A stretch of DNA of 64,000 nt, taken from the NCBI GenBank assembly GCA_951812785.1, contig OX638335.1, forward strand, positions 1 to 64,000, read 5' to 3'. Source of the stretch: an uncultured Gammaproteobacteria bacterium. Its GTDB lineage: Bacteria; Pseudomonadota; Gammaproteobacteria; UBA4575. A program made the translations under genes and the position numbers. A model generated the notes under the pieces. It saw only the letters and a list, made by a program, of their open reading frames with translations. It was not told where the DNA came from and made no database searches. How positions within the stretch are numbered: the first letter of the stretch is position 1; every line of letters starts with the position of its first letter. Shown piece by piece: positions 19,136-27,901 of the stretch.

Positions 19136-19153
19136 CTGGCACGTATCATGCTT
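19136..19153 (+). promoter_or_regulatory. Sigma-54 (RpoN) promoter of glnA
   Basis: TGGCAC at 19137-19142 and ATGCTT at 19148-19153 give the invariant GG (19138-19139) and GC (19150-19151) separated by exactly ten bases, matching the -24/-12 consensus. Transcription would begin near 19163, leaving a leader of about 75 bases before the glnA ATG. The two NtrC sites upstream complete the arrangement. Confidence 0.85.
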
Positions 19154-19238
19154 TGTGCCAATGAGAATGCAAAACTACAATTAAAGTCGACCATAACTAT
19201 CGGTTAACTAATTTTTTAAAAAATATAGGAGTTTCTAG

Positions 19239-20648
19239 ATGTCCGCAGGTGATGTTTTAAAAATGATGAAAGATAACGACGTACGTTACGTCGATTTCCG
19301 CTTTACTGATACACGTGGCAAAGAGCAGCACGTGTCAGTTCCTGCTCATAGTATTGATGAGAGTGTATTCGAAGTTGGTAAAATGTTTGATGGCTCATCA
19401 ATTGCGGGTTGGAAAGGAATTAACGAGTCAGACATGATTTTAATGCCGGATGCGGACTCAGCGACGATGGACCCCTTCTTCAGTGACCCTACTTTGATCT
19501 TACGTTGCGATATTTTAGAGCCGACAACAATGCAAGGCTATGGGCGTGATCCACGATCTGTTGCTAAACGTGCCGAAGAGCATTTGAAATCAACTGGAAT
19601 TGCTGATACGGCTTATTTTGGTCCTGAGCCTGAGTTTTTTGTATTTGATGATGTGCGTTGGAAGACTGAAATGATGGGTGCTTCATTTGGAATACACTCT
19701 GACGAAGCTGCTTGGAGCTCTAATCGAGTATTCGAAGAAGGTAATACAGGCCATCGTCCAGGAATTAAGGGCGGATATTTCCCAGTACCCCCTGTTGATT
19801 CATTGCAAGATGTGCGTTCAGCAATGTGCCAAGTAATGGAAGAAATGGGTGTAGAAACTGAAGTTCATCATCATGAAGTCGGTACAGCGGGCCAGTGTGA
19901 GATTGGATCAAAATTCAATACATTGACGACACGTGCTGACCACAACCAAATCTTAAAGTATGTGGTATTAAATGTAGCGCATAATTACGGCAAGACAGCG
20001 ACCTTCATGCCAAAGCCGCTAGTAGGCGACAATGGTAATGGTATGCACGTACATATGTCTTTAGCAAAAGATGGTGAAAACCTATTTGCCGGTGATAAGT
20101 ACGGAAACCTTTCCCAAACAGCACTTTATTACATTGGTGGAATTCTTAAGCACGCAAAAGCAATTAACGCATTTGCTAATGCTTCAACTAACAGCTACAA
20201 GCGTTTAGTGCCAGGCTTTGAAGCGCCTGTGATGCTGGCCTATTCAGCACGAAATCGTTCAGCCTCAATTCGAATACCTTATGAATCAAACCCAAAAGGT
20301 AGAAGAGTTGAAGTCCGCTTTGGTGATCCTACGGGCAACCCATATCTTACATTTGCAGCTATGCTTATGGCGGGTCTAGACGGTATTCAAAACCAAATTG
20401 ATCCAGGTCCAGCGAATGATAAAGACCTATATGACTTGCCTCCAGAAGAAGATTCCGCCATTCCTAAGGTTTGCGCATCATTAGATGAAGCCTTAGATGC
20501 ATTAGATAAGGACCGTGAGTTCTTAAAAGCTGGCGGAGTATTTACTGATGATGCTATTGATGGCTACATCGAGCTTAAGATGGAAGAGGTAACGGCGCTA
20601 CGTCAGGCAACTCACCCAATTGAATTCGAAATGTACTACAGCTGCTAA
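19239..20648 (+). CDS. glnA: Glutamine synthetase type I
   Basis: This dodecameric enzyme makes glutamine from glutamate, ammonia and ATP. It has 469 residues, as in E. coli. Motifs are [24 protein letters not shown], the ATP/metal region [24 protein letters not shown] and the class I signature [21 protein letters not shown]. The adenylylation tyrosine is Y398 in DLYDLPPEE, so activity is probably tuned by GlnE. Transcription is predicted to be sigma-54 and NtrC dependent. glnL and glnG follow downstream. Confidence 0.97.
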   Translation: MSAGDVLKMMKDNDVRYVDFRFTDTRGKEQHVSVPAHSIDESVFEVGKMFDGSSIAGWKGINESDMILMPDADSATMDPFFSDPTLILRCDILEPTTMQGYGRDPRSVAKRAEEHLKSTGIADTAYFGPEPEFFVFDDVRWKTEMMGASFGIHSDEAAWSSNRVFEEGNTGHRPGIKGGYFPVPPVDSLQDVRSAMCQVMEEMGVETEVHHHEVGTAGQCEIGSKFNTLTTRADHNQILKYVVLNVAHNYGKTATFMPKPLVGDNGNGMHVHMSLAKDGENLFAGDKYGNLSQTALYYIGGILKHAKAINAFANASTNSYKRLVPGFEAPVMLAYSARNRSASIRIPYESNPKGRRVEVRFGDPTGNPYLTFAAMLMAGLDGIQNQIDPGPANDKDLYDLPPEEDSAIPKVCASLDEALDALDKDREFLKAGGVFTDDAIDGYIELKMEEVTALRQATHPIEFEMYYSC

Positions 20649-20673
20649 TTGAGCTTAAAACCCTTCATTACTA

Positions 20674-21186
20674 GTGTTTACACCTTGTCTGTTTACTCTC
20701 AGTGTTAATGCTGAGCTGTTCAAATGGAAAGATGCAGATGGAAATATAATATTTTCAGATCAGCCTCCAGCAGATATTGGTAAGGTTGAAAGTGAAGTTA
20801 AACAGGAATCTCTTCCGTATATCAATACTGTGCCTGCTCCAGATCTAACCAAGAGTCGCGTAGCTAGCTCGTCCAAATTTAAAACCAATAAGGTTAGTTA
20901 TAAAAGTTTCGCTATTGTATCGCCATTGCATGATTCGGAAGTTCGTGAAAATTCGGGGAAAGTACAGATAACTGTCCGTGCAGAGTCGGTAATCTTCGTT
21001 GAACGTGGCCACCAACTGATTATTTATATGGATGGCGTTGAGGTATATAAGGAGAAAAAACCTCCGTAATAGTCGACAATGTAGATCGCGGAACGCATAA
21101 CCTCAAAGCCAGTATCGTCAACAATCAGGGATTCGTACTGAGAGAAACGAGAGTTACAACCTTTACTTTGCATCGTTTCCATATCT
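20674..21186 (+). pseudogene. DUF4124-domain exported protein, frameshifted
   Basis: A small protein with the DUF4124 motif LFKWKDADGNIIFSDQPP near its N-terminus, preceded by a short hydrophobic stretch that looks like a damaged signal peptide. The frame stops at 21069 after EKKPP. Adding one A to the A run at 21055-21060 opens the rest: VDNVDRGTHNLKASIVNNQG followed by ETRVTTFTLHRFHI, the normal C-terminal Ig-like part of these proteins. DUF4124 genes often follow glnA in gammaproteobacteria. Function is unknown. The lesion could be a real frameshift or a homopolymer sequencing error. Confidence 0.68.
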
Positions 21187-21210
21187 AAACGCACTTCTGA
21201 AATTAACTAT

Positions 21211-21227
21211 TGCACCATTATTGTGCA
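21211..21227 (+). promoter_or_regulatory. NtrC operator upstream of glnL
   Basis: The 17 bases read TGCACC, ATTAT, TGTGCA, an almost perfect NtrC site. It lies about 140 bases before the glnL ATG, in the position where enteric bacteria use an NtrC site to repress the separate glnL promoter. The match to consensus is direct observation. The repressor role is by analogy. Confidence 0.75.
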
Positions 21228-21365
21228 AGAGTATTCTAAGCTATACCGAACAATAGCCTTTACTAGCCTGCAAAATTGACGCAGATACATCATTCTGCGG
21301 TAAATAGCTTAGTGCTAGTAATAAATGACATAGCTTGGTTCAAAACTTGCAAGAAAGAATATCTT

Positions 21366-22439
21366 ATGAAGGACAGTTTTTATTCATCAATAGTTGATTA
21401 TCAGGCAACAGCAATTTTATTGTTAAACAAACAGTGCGAGTTGGAATACATGAATTCTGCGGCAGAGGCTATTTTTAGTGTAAGCAGCAAACGTGCTAAA
21501 GGCATTGCATTCTCATCTCTGCTGAAAGATGGGGGCGATGATTTTTATGTGCGCATGCAAAGCTCAATTGATAAAGGGCAATCATGGACCGAGCACGAAT
21601 GCTTATTGCGTGTCTCAGATAACAAAGAAGTCACGGCCAATTGCACGATCAATCCGGTTGAGCTTGATGGTGATGAAAAAGTATTGGTAGAAATAATCAC
21701 TTTAGATCGGCAACTAAAAATTCTTAAAGAAAGCCATTTATTAAAAGAGCATCAAGCGACACGCAGTATGTTGCGTGGTATGGCGCATGAAATTAAAAAT
21801 CCATTAGGTGGGTTGCATGGAGCAGCACAATTATTAGAAGCAGAATTAGAAAATAATGAGCTAACAGAATACACCGGAATTATTATCAAAGAGGCTGATC
21901 GACTACATAAATTAGTTGATCGTATGTTAGGGCCGAATATGGTGCCAAATAAAATTCCTCATAACATCCATGAAGTGTTGCACCATGTTTATAGCTTAGT
22001 GTCTGCTGAAGAAAGTAAAAATATACAATTTAGAATTGATTATGACCCCAGTATTCCGGTGATTAATTTTGATCGAGATTTACTAGTCCAGGCAATTTTA
22101 AATATCACGCGCAACGCCATTCGTGCCGTTGAAAAAAATGGGGAAATTGTTTTTAAAACCAGAGTGCTAAGACGTTACACCATCAATGGAACAGCTCATA
22201 AGCTGGTTGCATGCATTAGCATTATTGATAACGGCCCAGGTATACCAGATGACATTGCTGCAAAAATATTTTTCCCGATGGTGTCTGGACAAACTGATGG
22301 AACAGGTTTGGGGCTAGCAATATCACAAATGCTGATAAACCAGCACGATGGTCTTATCGAATTTGATTCGGTTGCGGGGCGAACAGAATTTAGAGTGATG
22401 TTACCTGTAGAAAATGATCCGAATGAAAAGCCAAAGTAG
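21366..22439 (+). CDS. glnL: Nitrogen regulation sensor histidine kinase NtrB
   Basis: This cytoplasmic kinase/phosphatase phosphorylates NtrC under nitrogen limitation and is controlled by PII proteins. The product has about 357 residues from ATG 21366. An upstream TTG at 21276 extends the frame, but the extra 30 residues are not family-like. Domains: PAS (about 1-110, NKQCELEYMNSAAEAIF), the H box RGMAHEIKNPLGGLHGAAQLL with the phosphoacceptor His, the N box ILNITRNAIRAVEKNGE, G1 DNGPGIP and G2 GTGLGLAISQML. It sits between glnA and glnG. Confidence 0.94.
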   Translation: MKDSFYSSIVDYQATAILLLNKQCELEYMNSAAEAIFSVSSKRAKGIAFSSLLKDGGDDFYVRMQSSIDKGQSWTEHECLLRVSDNKEVTANCTINPVELDGDEKVLVEIITLDRQLKILKESHLLKEHQATRSMLRGMAHEIKNPLGGLHGAAQLLEAELENNELTEYTGIIIKEADRLHKLVDRMLGPNMVPNKIPHNIHEVLHHVYSLVSAEESKNIQFRIDYDPSIPVINFDRDLLVQAILNITRNAIRAVEKNGEIVFKTRVLRRYTINGTAHKLVACISIIDNGPGIPDDIAAKIFFPMVSGQTDGTGLGLAISQMLINQHDGLIEFDSVAGRTEFRVMLPVENDPNEKPK

Positions 22440-22474
22440 AAATATGAAAATTAATATAAGTAGAGAACATTGAT

Positions 22475-23887
22475 ATGAAAAGTGATGTGTGGGTAATCGA
22501 CGATGATAAGTCTATACGCTGGGTTTTAGAACGTGCGTTAAAAAAAGCGGACCTTAATGTCACATTATTTGAATCTGCATCCAATGCCGTAAAGGCATTA
22601 AAAATAAACACTCCTCAAGTGATTATTACCGATGTGCGCATGCAGGGTATGGATGGATTCGAGTTTCTTGAAAAAGTACAAACCCAGCATCCTGAATTAC
22701 CAGTGATTGTTATGACAGCACATTCAGACCTGGATAATGCAGTGCATGCTTATCAAGGTGGTGCATTTGAGTATTTAGCAAAACCATTCGACATAGATGA
22801 AGCCGTAGACCTCACGAAGCGTGCATGTCAGTTTAGGGAAAAAGCTGACCTACCTGATGTGATCGTTGAAGAAGTGCCAGAAATCATTGGTGAGTCGCAA
22901 GCGATGCAAGAAGTGTTTCGCGCCATAGGGCGACTATCAAGATCAAGTATTACCGTGTTAATTAATGGTGAAACAGGAACAGGCAAAGAATTAGTCGCAC
23001 ACGCATTACATAAACATTCTCAGCGAAGTTCAAAACCATTTATTGCCTTGAACATGGCTGCCATTCCTAAAGACTTGCTTGAGTCTGAATTATTTGGACA
23101 TGAGAAAGGATCTTTCACCGGTGCGCAAGGTCAACGCCGAGGACGCTTCGAACAAGCTAATATGGGCACCTTGTTTTTGGATGAAATTGGCGACATGCCA
23201 GCAGACCTACAAACACGATTATTGCGCGTACTTTCAGACGGAGAATTTTATCGAGTCGGCGGGCACGAGCCGGTCAAAGCCGACGTAAGAATTATTGCAG
23301 CGACACACCAAAATTTACAGGGGCTTGTTGAGAGTGGTGCATTTCGTGAAGATTTAATGCATCGATTAAATGTTATTCGCATACAAGTACCCGCATTACG
23401 AGAACGAAGACAAGATATTCCAATTTTACTTAAACATTTCTTAGCCGCTGCCGCGAGCGAGTTAGAAGTAGAGACTAAGCAGTTAGAAAGCGAAGTAGTA
23501 ACTTATTTAAGTAGCTTGGAATGGTCTGGTAATGTACGACAAATAGAAAATTTATGTCGTTGGTTGACAGTCATGGCTTCTGGGAAAAAAATATATATGG
23601 AAGATCTGCCGCGGGAATTAACAGAGGGAGAAGCTGGCTCTGAAACTGTTTCTAACTGGCAGTCTATGCTAGCAAGCTGGGCAGAGCAAAAACTCGAAAA
23701 CGGCGATGCTGAAATACTCCAAGATGCAACCCCTCAATTTGAAAGGGTGTTAATTGAAGTGGCCATGAAAAAAACCGGCGGCAAAAGACAACGTGCAGCT
23801 AAATTATTAGGTTGGGGAAGAAATACACTTACGCGCAAAATTCAAGAACTACATATGCATGAATATAGTGGGAGCACAGTGGAGTAG
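22475..23887 (+). CDS. glnG: Nitrogen regulation response regulator NtrC
   Basis: This sigma-54 activator of nitrogen-responsive genes has 470 residues. The receiver domain (1-120) has the phosphoacceptor D53 in ITDVRM. The AAA+ domain (about 140-380) has Walker A GETGTGKE, the sigma-54 contact loop GSFTGA, Walker B LFLDEIGDMP and the arginine-finger region. The C-terminal Fis-type HTH reads GGKRQRAAKLLGWGRNTLTRKI. It starts 35 bases after glnL and would bind the sites described upstream of glnA and glnL. Confidence 0.96.
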   Translation: MKSDVWVIDDDKSIRWVLERALKKADLNVTLFESASNAVKALKINTPQVIITDVRMQGMDGFEFLEKVQTQHPELPVIVMTAHSDLDNAVHAYQGGAFEYLAKPFDIDEAVDLTKRACQFREKADLPDVIVEEVPEIIGESQAMQEVFRAIGRLSRSSITVLINGETGTGKELVAHALHKHSQRSSKPFIALNMAAIPKDLLESELFGHEKGSFTGAQGQRRGRFEQANMGTLFLDEIGDMPADLQTRLLRVLSDGEFYRVGGHEPVKADVRIIAATHQNLQGLVESGAFREDLMHRLNVIRIQVPALRERRQDIPILLKHFLAAAASELEVETKQLESEVVTYLSSLEWSGNVRQIENLCRWLTVMASGKKIYMEDLPRELTEGEAGSETVSNWQSMLASWAEQKLENGDAEILQDATPQFERVLIEVAMKKTGGKRQRAAKLLGWGRNTLTRKIQELHMHEYSGSTVE

Positions 23888-23950
23888 TGGTTGAGATAAT
23901 AGCCGCTGTATAGCAGTGATTTGTATGGATAATTTTGTTCAACAAGTCGA

Positions 23951-24115
23951 ATGAATACATTAAATTCGTCCCACATTCTGTCAATAATTTTTGTCCTTGC
24001 CTTGATCATGAAAAAGAAGATATATACATCAAAAGATTTAGGCGAAATATGGGATTGGGCAAATATAGATCCCGTTATCAAGATTAATCAAATGTCTGCT
24101 TTGAATCGAATATAG
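23951..24115 (+). CDS. Small hypothetical protein
   Basis: A 54-codon frame begins with a hydrophobic stretch (LSIIFVLALIM) and continues with KKKIYTSKDLGEIWDW. I do not recognise it. It lies in the 326-base gap between the end of glnG and the convergent pyrD. There is no clear ribosome-binding site, so it could be a chance frame or the remnant of a membrane or exported protein. The rest of this gap (23888-23950 and 24116-24213) shows nothing. Confidence 0.22.
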   Translation: MNTLNSSHILSIIFVLALIMKKKIYTSKDLGEIWDWANIDPVIKINQMSALNRI

Positions 24116-24213
24116 CAACCTACTAATCAATTACGAAAAGGATTTAAGAGATTGGTGCCGCAGACGTCTTTAGGTTTATGCTAATAAATGTGTAAATTAA
24201 AAGCTATTAGCGG

Positions 24214-25152
24214 TTAATTTAAAGTAAGGCTGCCTACTAATTCTGAAATATGGGAAAGTTTGTTTTCGTCCAGGTAATCACAAATAGTTTGATTGATGCC
24301 TGCACAAATTAAGGGGTCGTAATAAAGTCCAGTGCCAATTCCAACAGCGCTCGCACCTGCAATAATAAATTCTAGGGCGTCTTCTCCAGAGCAAACACCG
24401 CCTTGGCCAATAATAGGGATGTTATGGTGTTTGCAGACTTGATAGACCTGATGCACTTTTAATAATGCAATGGGTTTGATGGCTGGGCCCGATAATCCAC
24501 CTTGGTTGTTGCCAATCACAGGCTTGCGTGATTTGATATCTATCGCCATGCCCATCAATGTGTTGATGACTGCAAAGCCATTGGTGCCTGCTTCAATGCA
24601 ACGTTTGGTGTTGTAAGCAATATCGGTTTGATTGGGTGATAGTTTTGTAATTAGGGGTTTATCTGTTACCGCGCGACAAGCTTCAACGACGCGTGCCGAC
24701 ATATCTGGGTCGTTACCAAACGCGACGCCGCCTTCTTTGACGTTAGGGCATGAAATATTTATCTCAATGGCATCAATTGGTGAATCATCAAATATGCGAG
24801 TTACTTGTGAATATTCTTCAATTGTAGAACCTGATACGTTGGCGACATAACGCGTTTCATTGAAATCAAGCTTAGGTAAATAATCATTAACGACGGCATT
24901 TGCTCCTGGATTTTGCAAACCGATGGCATTGAGCATGCCCGCCGGAGTTTCGTAGACACGGTGAGCAGGGTTGCCAAGGCGATTTTCGAGTGTGGTGCCT
25001 TTTAAGCAGATAGCACCGATTTCTTGATTAGAATATCCCACCACGCGCGTGTATTCTTGGCCGAAGCCGACGCAGCCAGAAAGTAGCACCAAAGGTGTTT
25101 GAAATTCTAAGCCGCAAAATTTGTTATCTAATTGTTTATATTTAGAGCTCAT
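24214..25152 (-). CDS. pyrD: Dihydroorotate dehydrogenase, class 1B (PyrD catalytic subunit)
   Basis: This FMN enzyme oxidises dihydroorotate to orotate in pyrimidine synthesis. The 312-residue protein is the soluble class 1 form: the catalytic base is a cysteine (C135 in INISCPNVKEGG), where class 2 has a serine, and there is no N-terminal membrane helix. Other motifs are GLQNPG, KLSPN, AVINTLMGMAID, GGLSGPAIKP and IIGQGGVCSGEDALEFI. Class 1B enzymes normally pair with the Fe-S/FAD protein PyrK and use NAD. No pyrK is adjacent here. Its start codon overlaps that of the divergent trmL. Confidence 0.9.
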   Translation of the reverse strand: MSSKYKQLDNKFCGLEFQTPLVLLSGCVGFGQEYTRVVGYSNQEIGAICLKGTTLENRLGNPAHRVYETPAGMLNAIGLQNPGANAVVNDYLPKLDFNETRYVANVSGSTIEEYSQVTRIFDDSPIDAIEINISCPNVKEGGVAFGNDPDMSARVVEACRAVTDKPLITKLSPNQTDIAYNTKRCIEAGTNGFAVINTLMGMAIDIKSRKPVIGNNQGGLSGPAIKPIALLKVHQVYQVCKHHNIPIIGQGGVCSGEDALEFIIAGASAVGIGTGLYYDPLICAGINQTICDYLDENKLSHISELVGSLTLN

Positions 25153-25615
25153 GTTTCATATCGTTTTATATCAACCGGAAATACCACCCAATACTGGCAA
25201 TATTATGCGCTTATGCGCAAATAGCGGCTGCCAGTTGCATTTAATTCATCCTCTCGGCTTTGAGTTGGATGATAAACGCATGCGTCGTGCTGGCTTAGAT
25301 TATATAGATAAGAGTTTAGTACAAGAATATCCTGATTACGCTAGTTGTTTAGAAAATTTGTCAGGTAGCCGGATATTCGCATGTTCCACGAAAGGAACGA
25401 AAAATTATAGCGAGATCAGTTACCAAGCGGGTGATGCGTTAATATTCGGCCCAGAAACACGCGGCTTGCCTGAAGGGGTGTTAGATGCGTTTGATGAAAA
25501 TAATGTTTTGCGTATCCCAATGTTAGAAAATAGTCGCAGTATTAATTTATCTAATACAGTGTCGATTTTTATCTTTGAGGCTTGGCGACAAAATAGTTTT
25601 ACTGGCGCAATTTAG
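25151..25615 (+). CDS. trmL: tRNA (cytidine/uridine-34-2'-O)-methyltransferase
   Basis: This SPOUT-fold methyltransferase modifies the wobble ribose of tRNA-Leu. The protein has 154 residues from ATG 25151. The longer frame from 25121 adds residues foreign to the family, whose proteins start MFHIVLYQPEIPPNTGNI. SPOUT knot motifs are seen: IFACSTKGTKNY, LIFGPETRGLP and the C-terminal IPMLENSRSINLSNTVSI. It overlaps the end of convergent gpsA by four bases and shares overlapping start codons with pyrD. Confidence 0.94.
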   Translation: MFHIVLYQPEIPPNTGNIMRLCANSGCQLHLIHPLGFELDDKRMRRAGLDYIDKSLVQEYPDYASCLENLSGSRIFACSTKGTKNYSEISYQAGDALIFGPETRGLPEGVLDAFDENNVLRIPMLENSRSINLSNTVSIFIFEAWRQNSFTGAI

Positions 25616-26619
25616 TCGGTTTCGTTTTTTAATGAGCGAGATAATAACTCTTCAACCGCTTCACGTGCCGGTTTGTTATTGTATAAAACTTCATATACCT
25701 GAGTACTAATAGGTAACTCGATATCAAGTTGCTGCGCTAATTCATATACAATTTTAGCTGCATATTTGCCTTCAATCACTTGGCCTATCTCTTGTTCGAC
25801 TTGCTGTGGAGATTTGCCTGCACCCAACCCTAGTCCAAAACGACGATTACGAGACATATTTTCGGTGCAGGTTAAAACAATATCACCGATACCTGATAGT
25901 CCAGAGAAGGTGTCGGTGTTTACATTCAGCCTTTTACCGAAGCGCGTCATCTCAGCGACACCGCGAGTGATTAGAGCAGCACGGGCATTTGCTCCAAATT
26001 GCAAACCATCGATAATGCCTGCAGCAATTGCTAAGATATTTTTAAAGGTGCCGCCAATTTCAACGCCGGTGACATCAGTACTGATGTAGGTACGAAATAA
26101 TGGGTGATGAAATAACTGAGCAACTTCTTTTGCGAATGCTTCGTTAGTTGATGCAATAGTAACAGCAGTAGGTAAACCCTTAGCTACTTCTTGCGCAAAT
26201 GAAGGGCCCGAAAGAATCGCGGTGTTAATGTTGCTTGTTAATTCTTCCTCAGCGACTTGATGTAAAAATTTTCCAGTGTTCTGTTCTAAACCTTTACACG
26301 CCCAAATAATGCCGCGTAATTTTCCTGAGGCATGAGTGTTAATGCGTTGCATCATGTCCCGCATGGTGGTGCTAGGTGCGGCGACTAACACATGAGTACA
26401 ACTAGCAACAAGTGCTGAGAAGTCTATATTGGCAATAATATTATTAGGCAGCGTTGACCCTGGAAGATAACGTTTGTTTTCTCTTGCGGAAATTATTTCT
26501 TGTAAGGCTTGAGGACTTCTAGCCCAAAGCTGTATTTGAGGATGTAGCTTTGCAAGATGTATCGCTAACGCAGTGCCCCATGCACCGGCACCTAGTACGC
26601 CAATTATTGGTTCTGTCAT
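25612..26619 (-). CDS. gpsA: Glycerol-3-phosphate dehydrogenase [NAD(P)+]
   Basis: It supplies sn-glycerol 3-phosphate for phospholipid synthesis. The protein has 335 residues. The Rossmann motif is IGVLGAGAWGTALA. The family signature is GTFKNILAIAAGIIDGLQFGANARAALITRG, with the catalytic lysine in KNILAIA. GLSGIGDIVLTC follows. It is the last gene of the block yibN-grxC-secB-gpsA, the same order as in E. coli. It starts 35 bases after secB. Confidence 0.96.
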   Translation of the reverse strand: MTEPIIGVLGAGAWGTALAIHLAKLHPQIQLWARSPQALQEIISARENKRYLPGSTLPNNIIANIDFSALVASCTHVLVAAPSTTMRDMMQRINTHASGKLRGIIWACKGLEQNTGKFLHQVAEEELTSNINTAILSGPSFAQEVAKGLPTAVTIASTNEAFAKEVAQLFHHPLFRTYISTDVTGVEIGGTFKNILAIAAGIIDGLQFGANARAALITRGVAEMTRFGKRLNVNTDTFSGLSGIGDIVLTCTENMSRNRRFGLGLGAGKSPQQVEQEIGQVIEGKYAAKIVYELAQQLDIELPISTQVYEVLYNNKPAREAVEELLSRSLKNETD

Positions 26620-26654
26620 GCTCTGCGTATCTCCTGCAATATTTGCTAGAGAGC

Positions 26655-27116
26655 TTAGTGCTTGGTCTCTTCGCTTGTTGGTTGTTCTTGTGCTAGCTTT
26701 GCTAGTTGTTGTGAATACAAAGCATCAAAATTTACCGGCGATAGCAGTAATGGAGGAAAGCCACCTTTACCCGTTAGATCAGAAACCGCTTCGCGTGCGA
26801 ACGGAAATAATGTGTGCGGGCAATAACTACCGAGCAAGTGGTTTCGTTGATCTTCAGGGAAATCCTTAATCAGGAATACACCTGACTGTTTTAATTCAAC
26901 TAGGAAGGCTGTTTTTTCATTTTGAGATGAAGTCACGTTTACATTGAGGGTGACTTCATGAAGTTCATCAGATAGTTTTACATTCTGTGCAGTTAAATGA
27001 ATGCCTGTTTTTGGCTGCCATTTTTCTCGAAAAATTTCTGGAGAGTTAGGTGATTCAAATGATGCGTCCTTAAGGAAGATTTTTTGAATTTCAAATTTTT
27101 GTTCATTATCAGCCAT
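26655..27116 (-). CDS. secB: Protein-export chaperone SecB
   Basis: This tetrameric cytosolic chaperone keeps preproteins unfolded and hands them to SecA. In the 153 residues the family N-terminus FEIQKIFLKDASFESPNSPEIF and the core QSGVFLIKDF and LLGSYCPHTLFPFAREAVSDLTGKGGFPPLLLSPVNFDALY are unmistakable. The C-terminal tail is polar, as expected. It lies between grxC and gpsA in the conserved block. Confidence 0.96.
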   Translation of the reverse strand: MADNEQKFEIQKIFLKDASFESPNSPEIFREKWQPKTGIHLTAQNVKLSDELHEVTLNVNVTSSQNEKTAFLVELKQSGVFLIKDFPEDQRNHLLGSYCPHTLFPFAREAVSDLTGKGGFPPLLLSPVNFDALYSQQLAKLAQEQPTSEETKH

Positions 27117-27156
27117 TGTGATGTTTTATTTGCGATAGATTTAAAAATGCTTTTAA

Positions 27157-27420
27157 TTACTCAAGGCCTAACATGGCATTGAGTTTGCCTTCACGGTTCA
27201 GTTCGGCCAGGTCATCAAAGCCACCTACATGCGTATCACCAATAAAAATTTGTGGGACACTGGTGCGTCCACTAAGCTTCTCCATTTCCTCGCGCACGTT
27301 TTGGTCATCATCGATTAGTACTTCTTGGTACTTGACGCCTTTGCTATCGAGCAATCGTTTTGCCGCATTACAATATGTGCATAAACGGCCACTGTATACT
27401 TTTACATTAGGAGTAGTCAC
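27157..27420 (-). CDS. grxC: Glutaredoxin 3
   Basis: This is a small glutathione-dependent disulfide reductase. From the GTG at 27420 it has 87 residues, and the G of that GTG is the last base of the upstream yibN TAG stop. A longer frame adds 11 residues read from within yibN. The thioredoxin fold motifs are VKVYSGRLCTYCNAAKRLLD, TSVPQIFIG and HVGGFDDLAELNREGKL. The active site is CTYC, not the usual CPYC, a substitution seen in some Grx3 proteins that should still be dithiol-active. Confidence 0.93.
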   Translation of the reverse strand: MTTPNVKVYSGRLCTYCNAAKRLLDSKGVKYQEVLIDDDQNVREEMEKLSGRTSVPQIFIGDTHVGGFDDLAELNREGKLNAMLGLE

Positions 27421-27842
27421 TATTTCACCACCGGTAAGTTTGCAGTTTTCCAACCCTCAATTCCACCTTTGAGGGACATTACATTAGCGAAGTTATTTTT
27501 CTTTAATATTTCACATGCAGCAGAGGAGCGAGTTCCTGCTTTGCAGTAAGCAATAACTGGTTGTTCTGTGTGTGTCTTTATTTCATCAACACGTTGCTTT
27601 AATACGCTTAGCGCTAAATGTTTAGAGTCTCTAATAGACCCATGCGCGAGTTCATTGCTTTCACGTACATCAAGTAAAACCGCATTTTCTTTATTGATTA
27701 ATAGTACGGCTTCAGCGGGAGTGATATCTTTAAACCCGCGCATGGCGCGTTTAATTTCCATGCGTATGATCAGCGCAATGATAATGCCTAATGCGATGAA
27801 TAAAATTATATTATTGGTAAAAAATTCTGAATCAGGAATCAT
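27420..27842 (-). CDS. yibN: Membrane-anchored rhodanese-like protein (YibN)
   Basis: One N-terminal transmembrane helix (about residues 8-28, NIILFIALGIIIALIIRM) is followed by a rhodanese domain with LLDVRESNELAHGSI and the active-site loop YCKAGTRS (catalytic cysteine). The total length of 140 matches E. coli YibN. The likely role is sulfane-sulfur transfer or handling at the inner membrane. It heads the yibN-grxC-secB-gpsA block. An ArsR regulator lies just upstream on the same strand, which suggests a link to sulfur sensing. Confidence 0.92.
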   Translation of the reverse strand: MIPDSEFFTNNIILFIALGIIIALIIRMEIKRAMRGFKDITPAEAVLLINKENAVLLDVRESNELAHGSIRDSKHLALSVLKQRVDEIKTHTEQPVIAYCKAGTRSSAACEILKKNNFANVMSLKGGIEGWKTANLPVVK

Positions 27843-27901
27843 AATTAAGTCGCCCGTTATTGTGGGCTGTATTATACGAATTAATTAAGGGCGCTCTATT
27901 T

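Larger units (their letters stand above)
18551..19238 (+). promoter_or_regulatory. Long glyQ-glnA intergenic region
   Basis: These 688 bases lie between divergent genes and contain no gene I can support. The right third carries the nitrogen-control elements of glnA described separately (NtrC sites and a sigma-54 promoter). The left part holds a plus-strand terminator-like hairpin at 18672-18707. A near-perfect palindrome at 18876-18896 has AAGGT and ACCTT ends around AAACTAGTTT. An inverted repeat CGATCA/TGATCG lies at about 19010-19030. A 103-codon minus-strand open frame is present but has no protein-like features. Confidence 0.6.
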
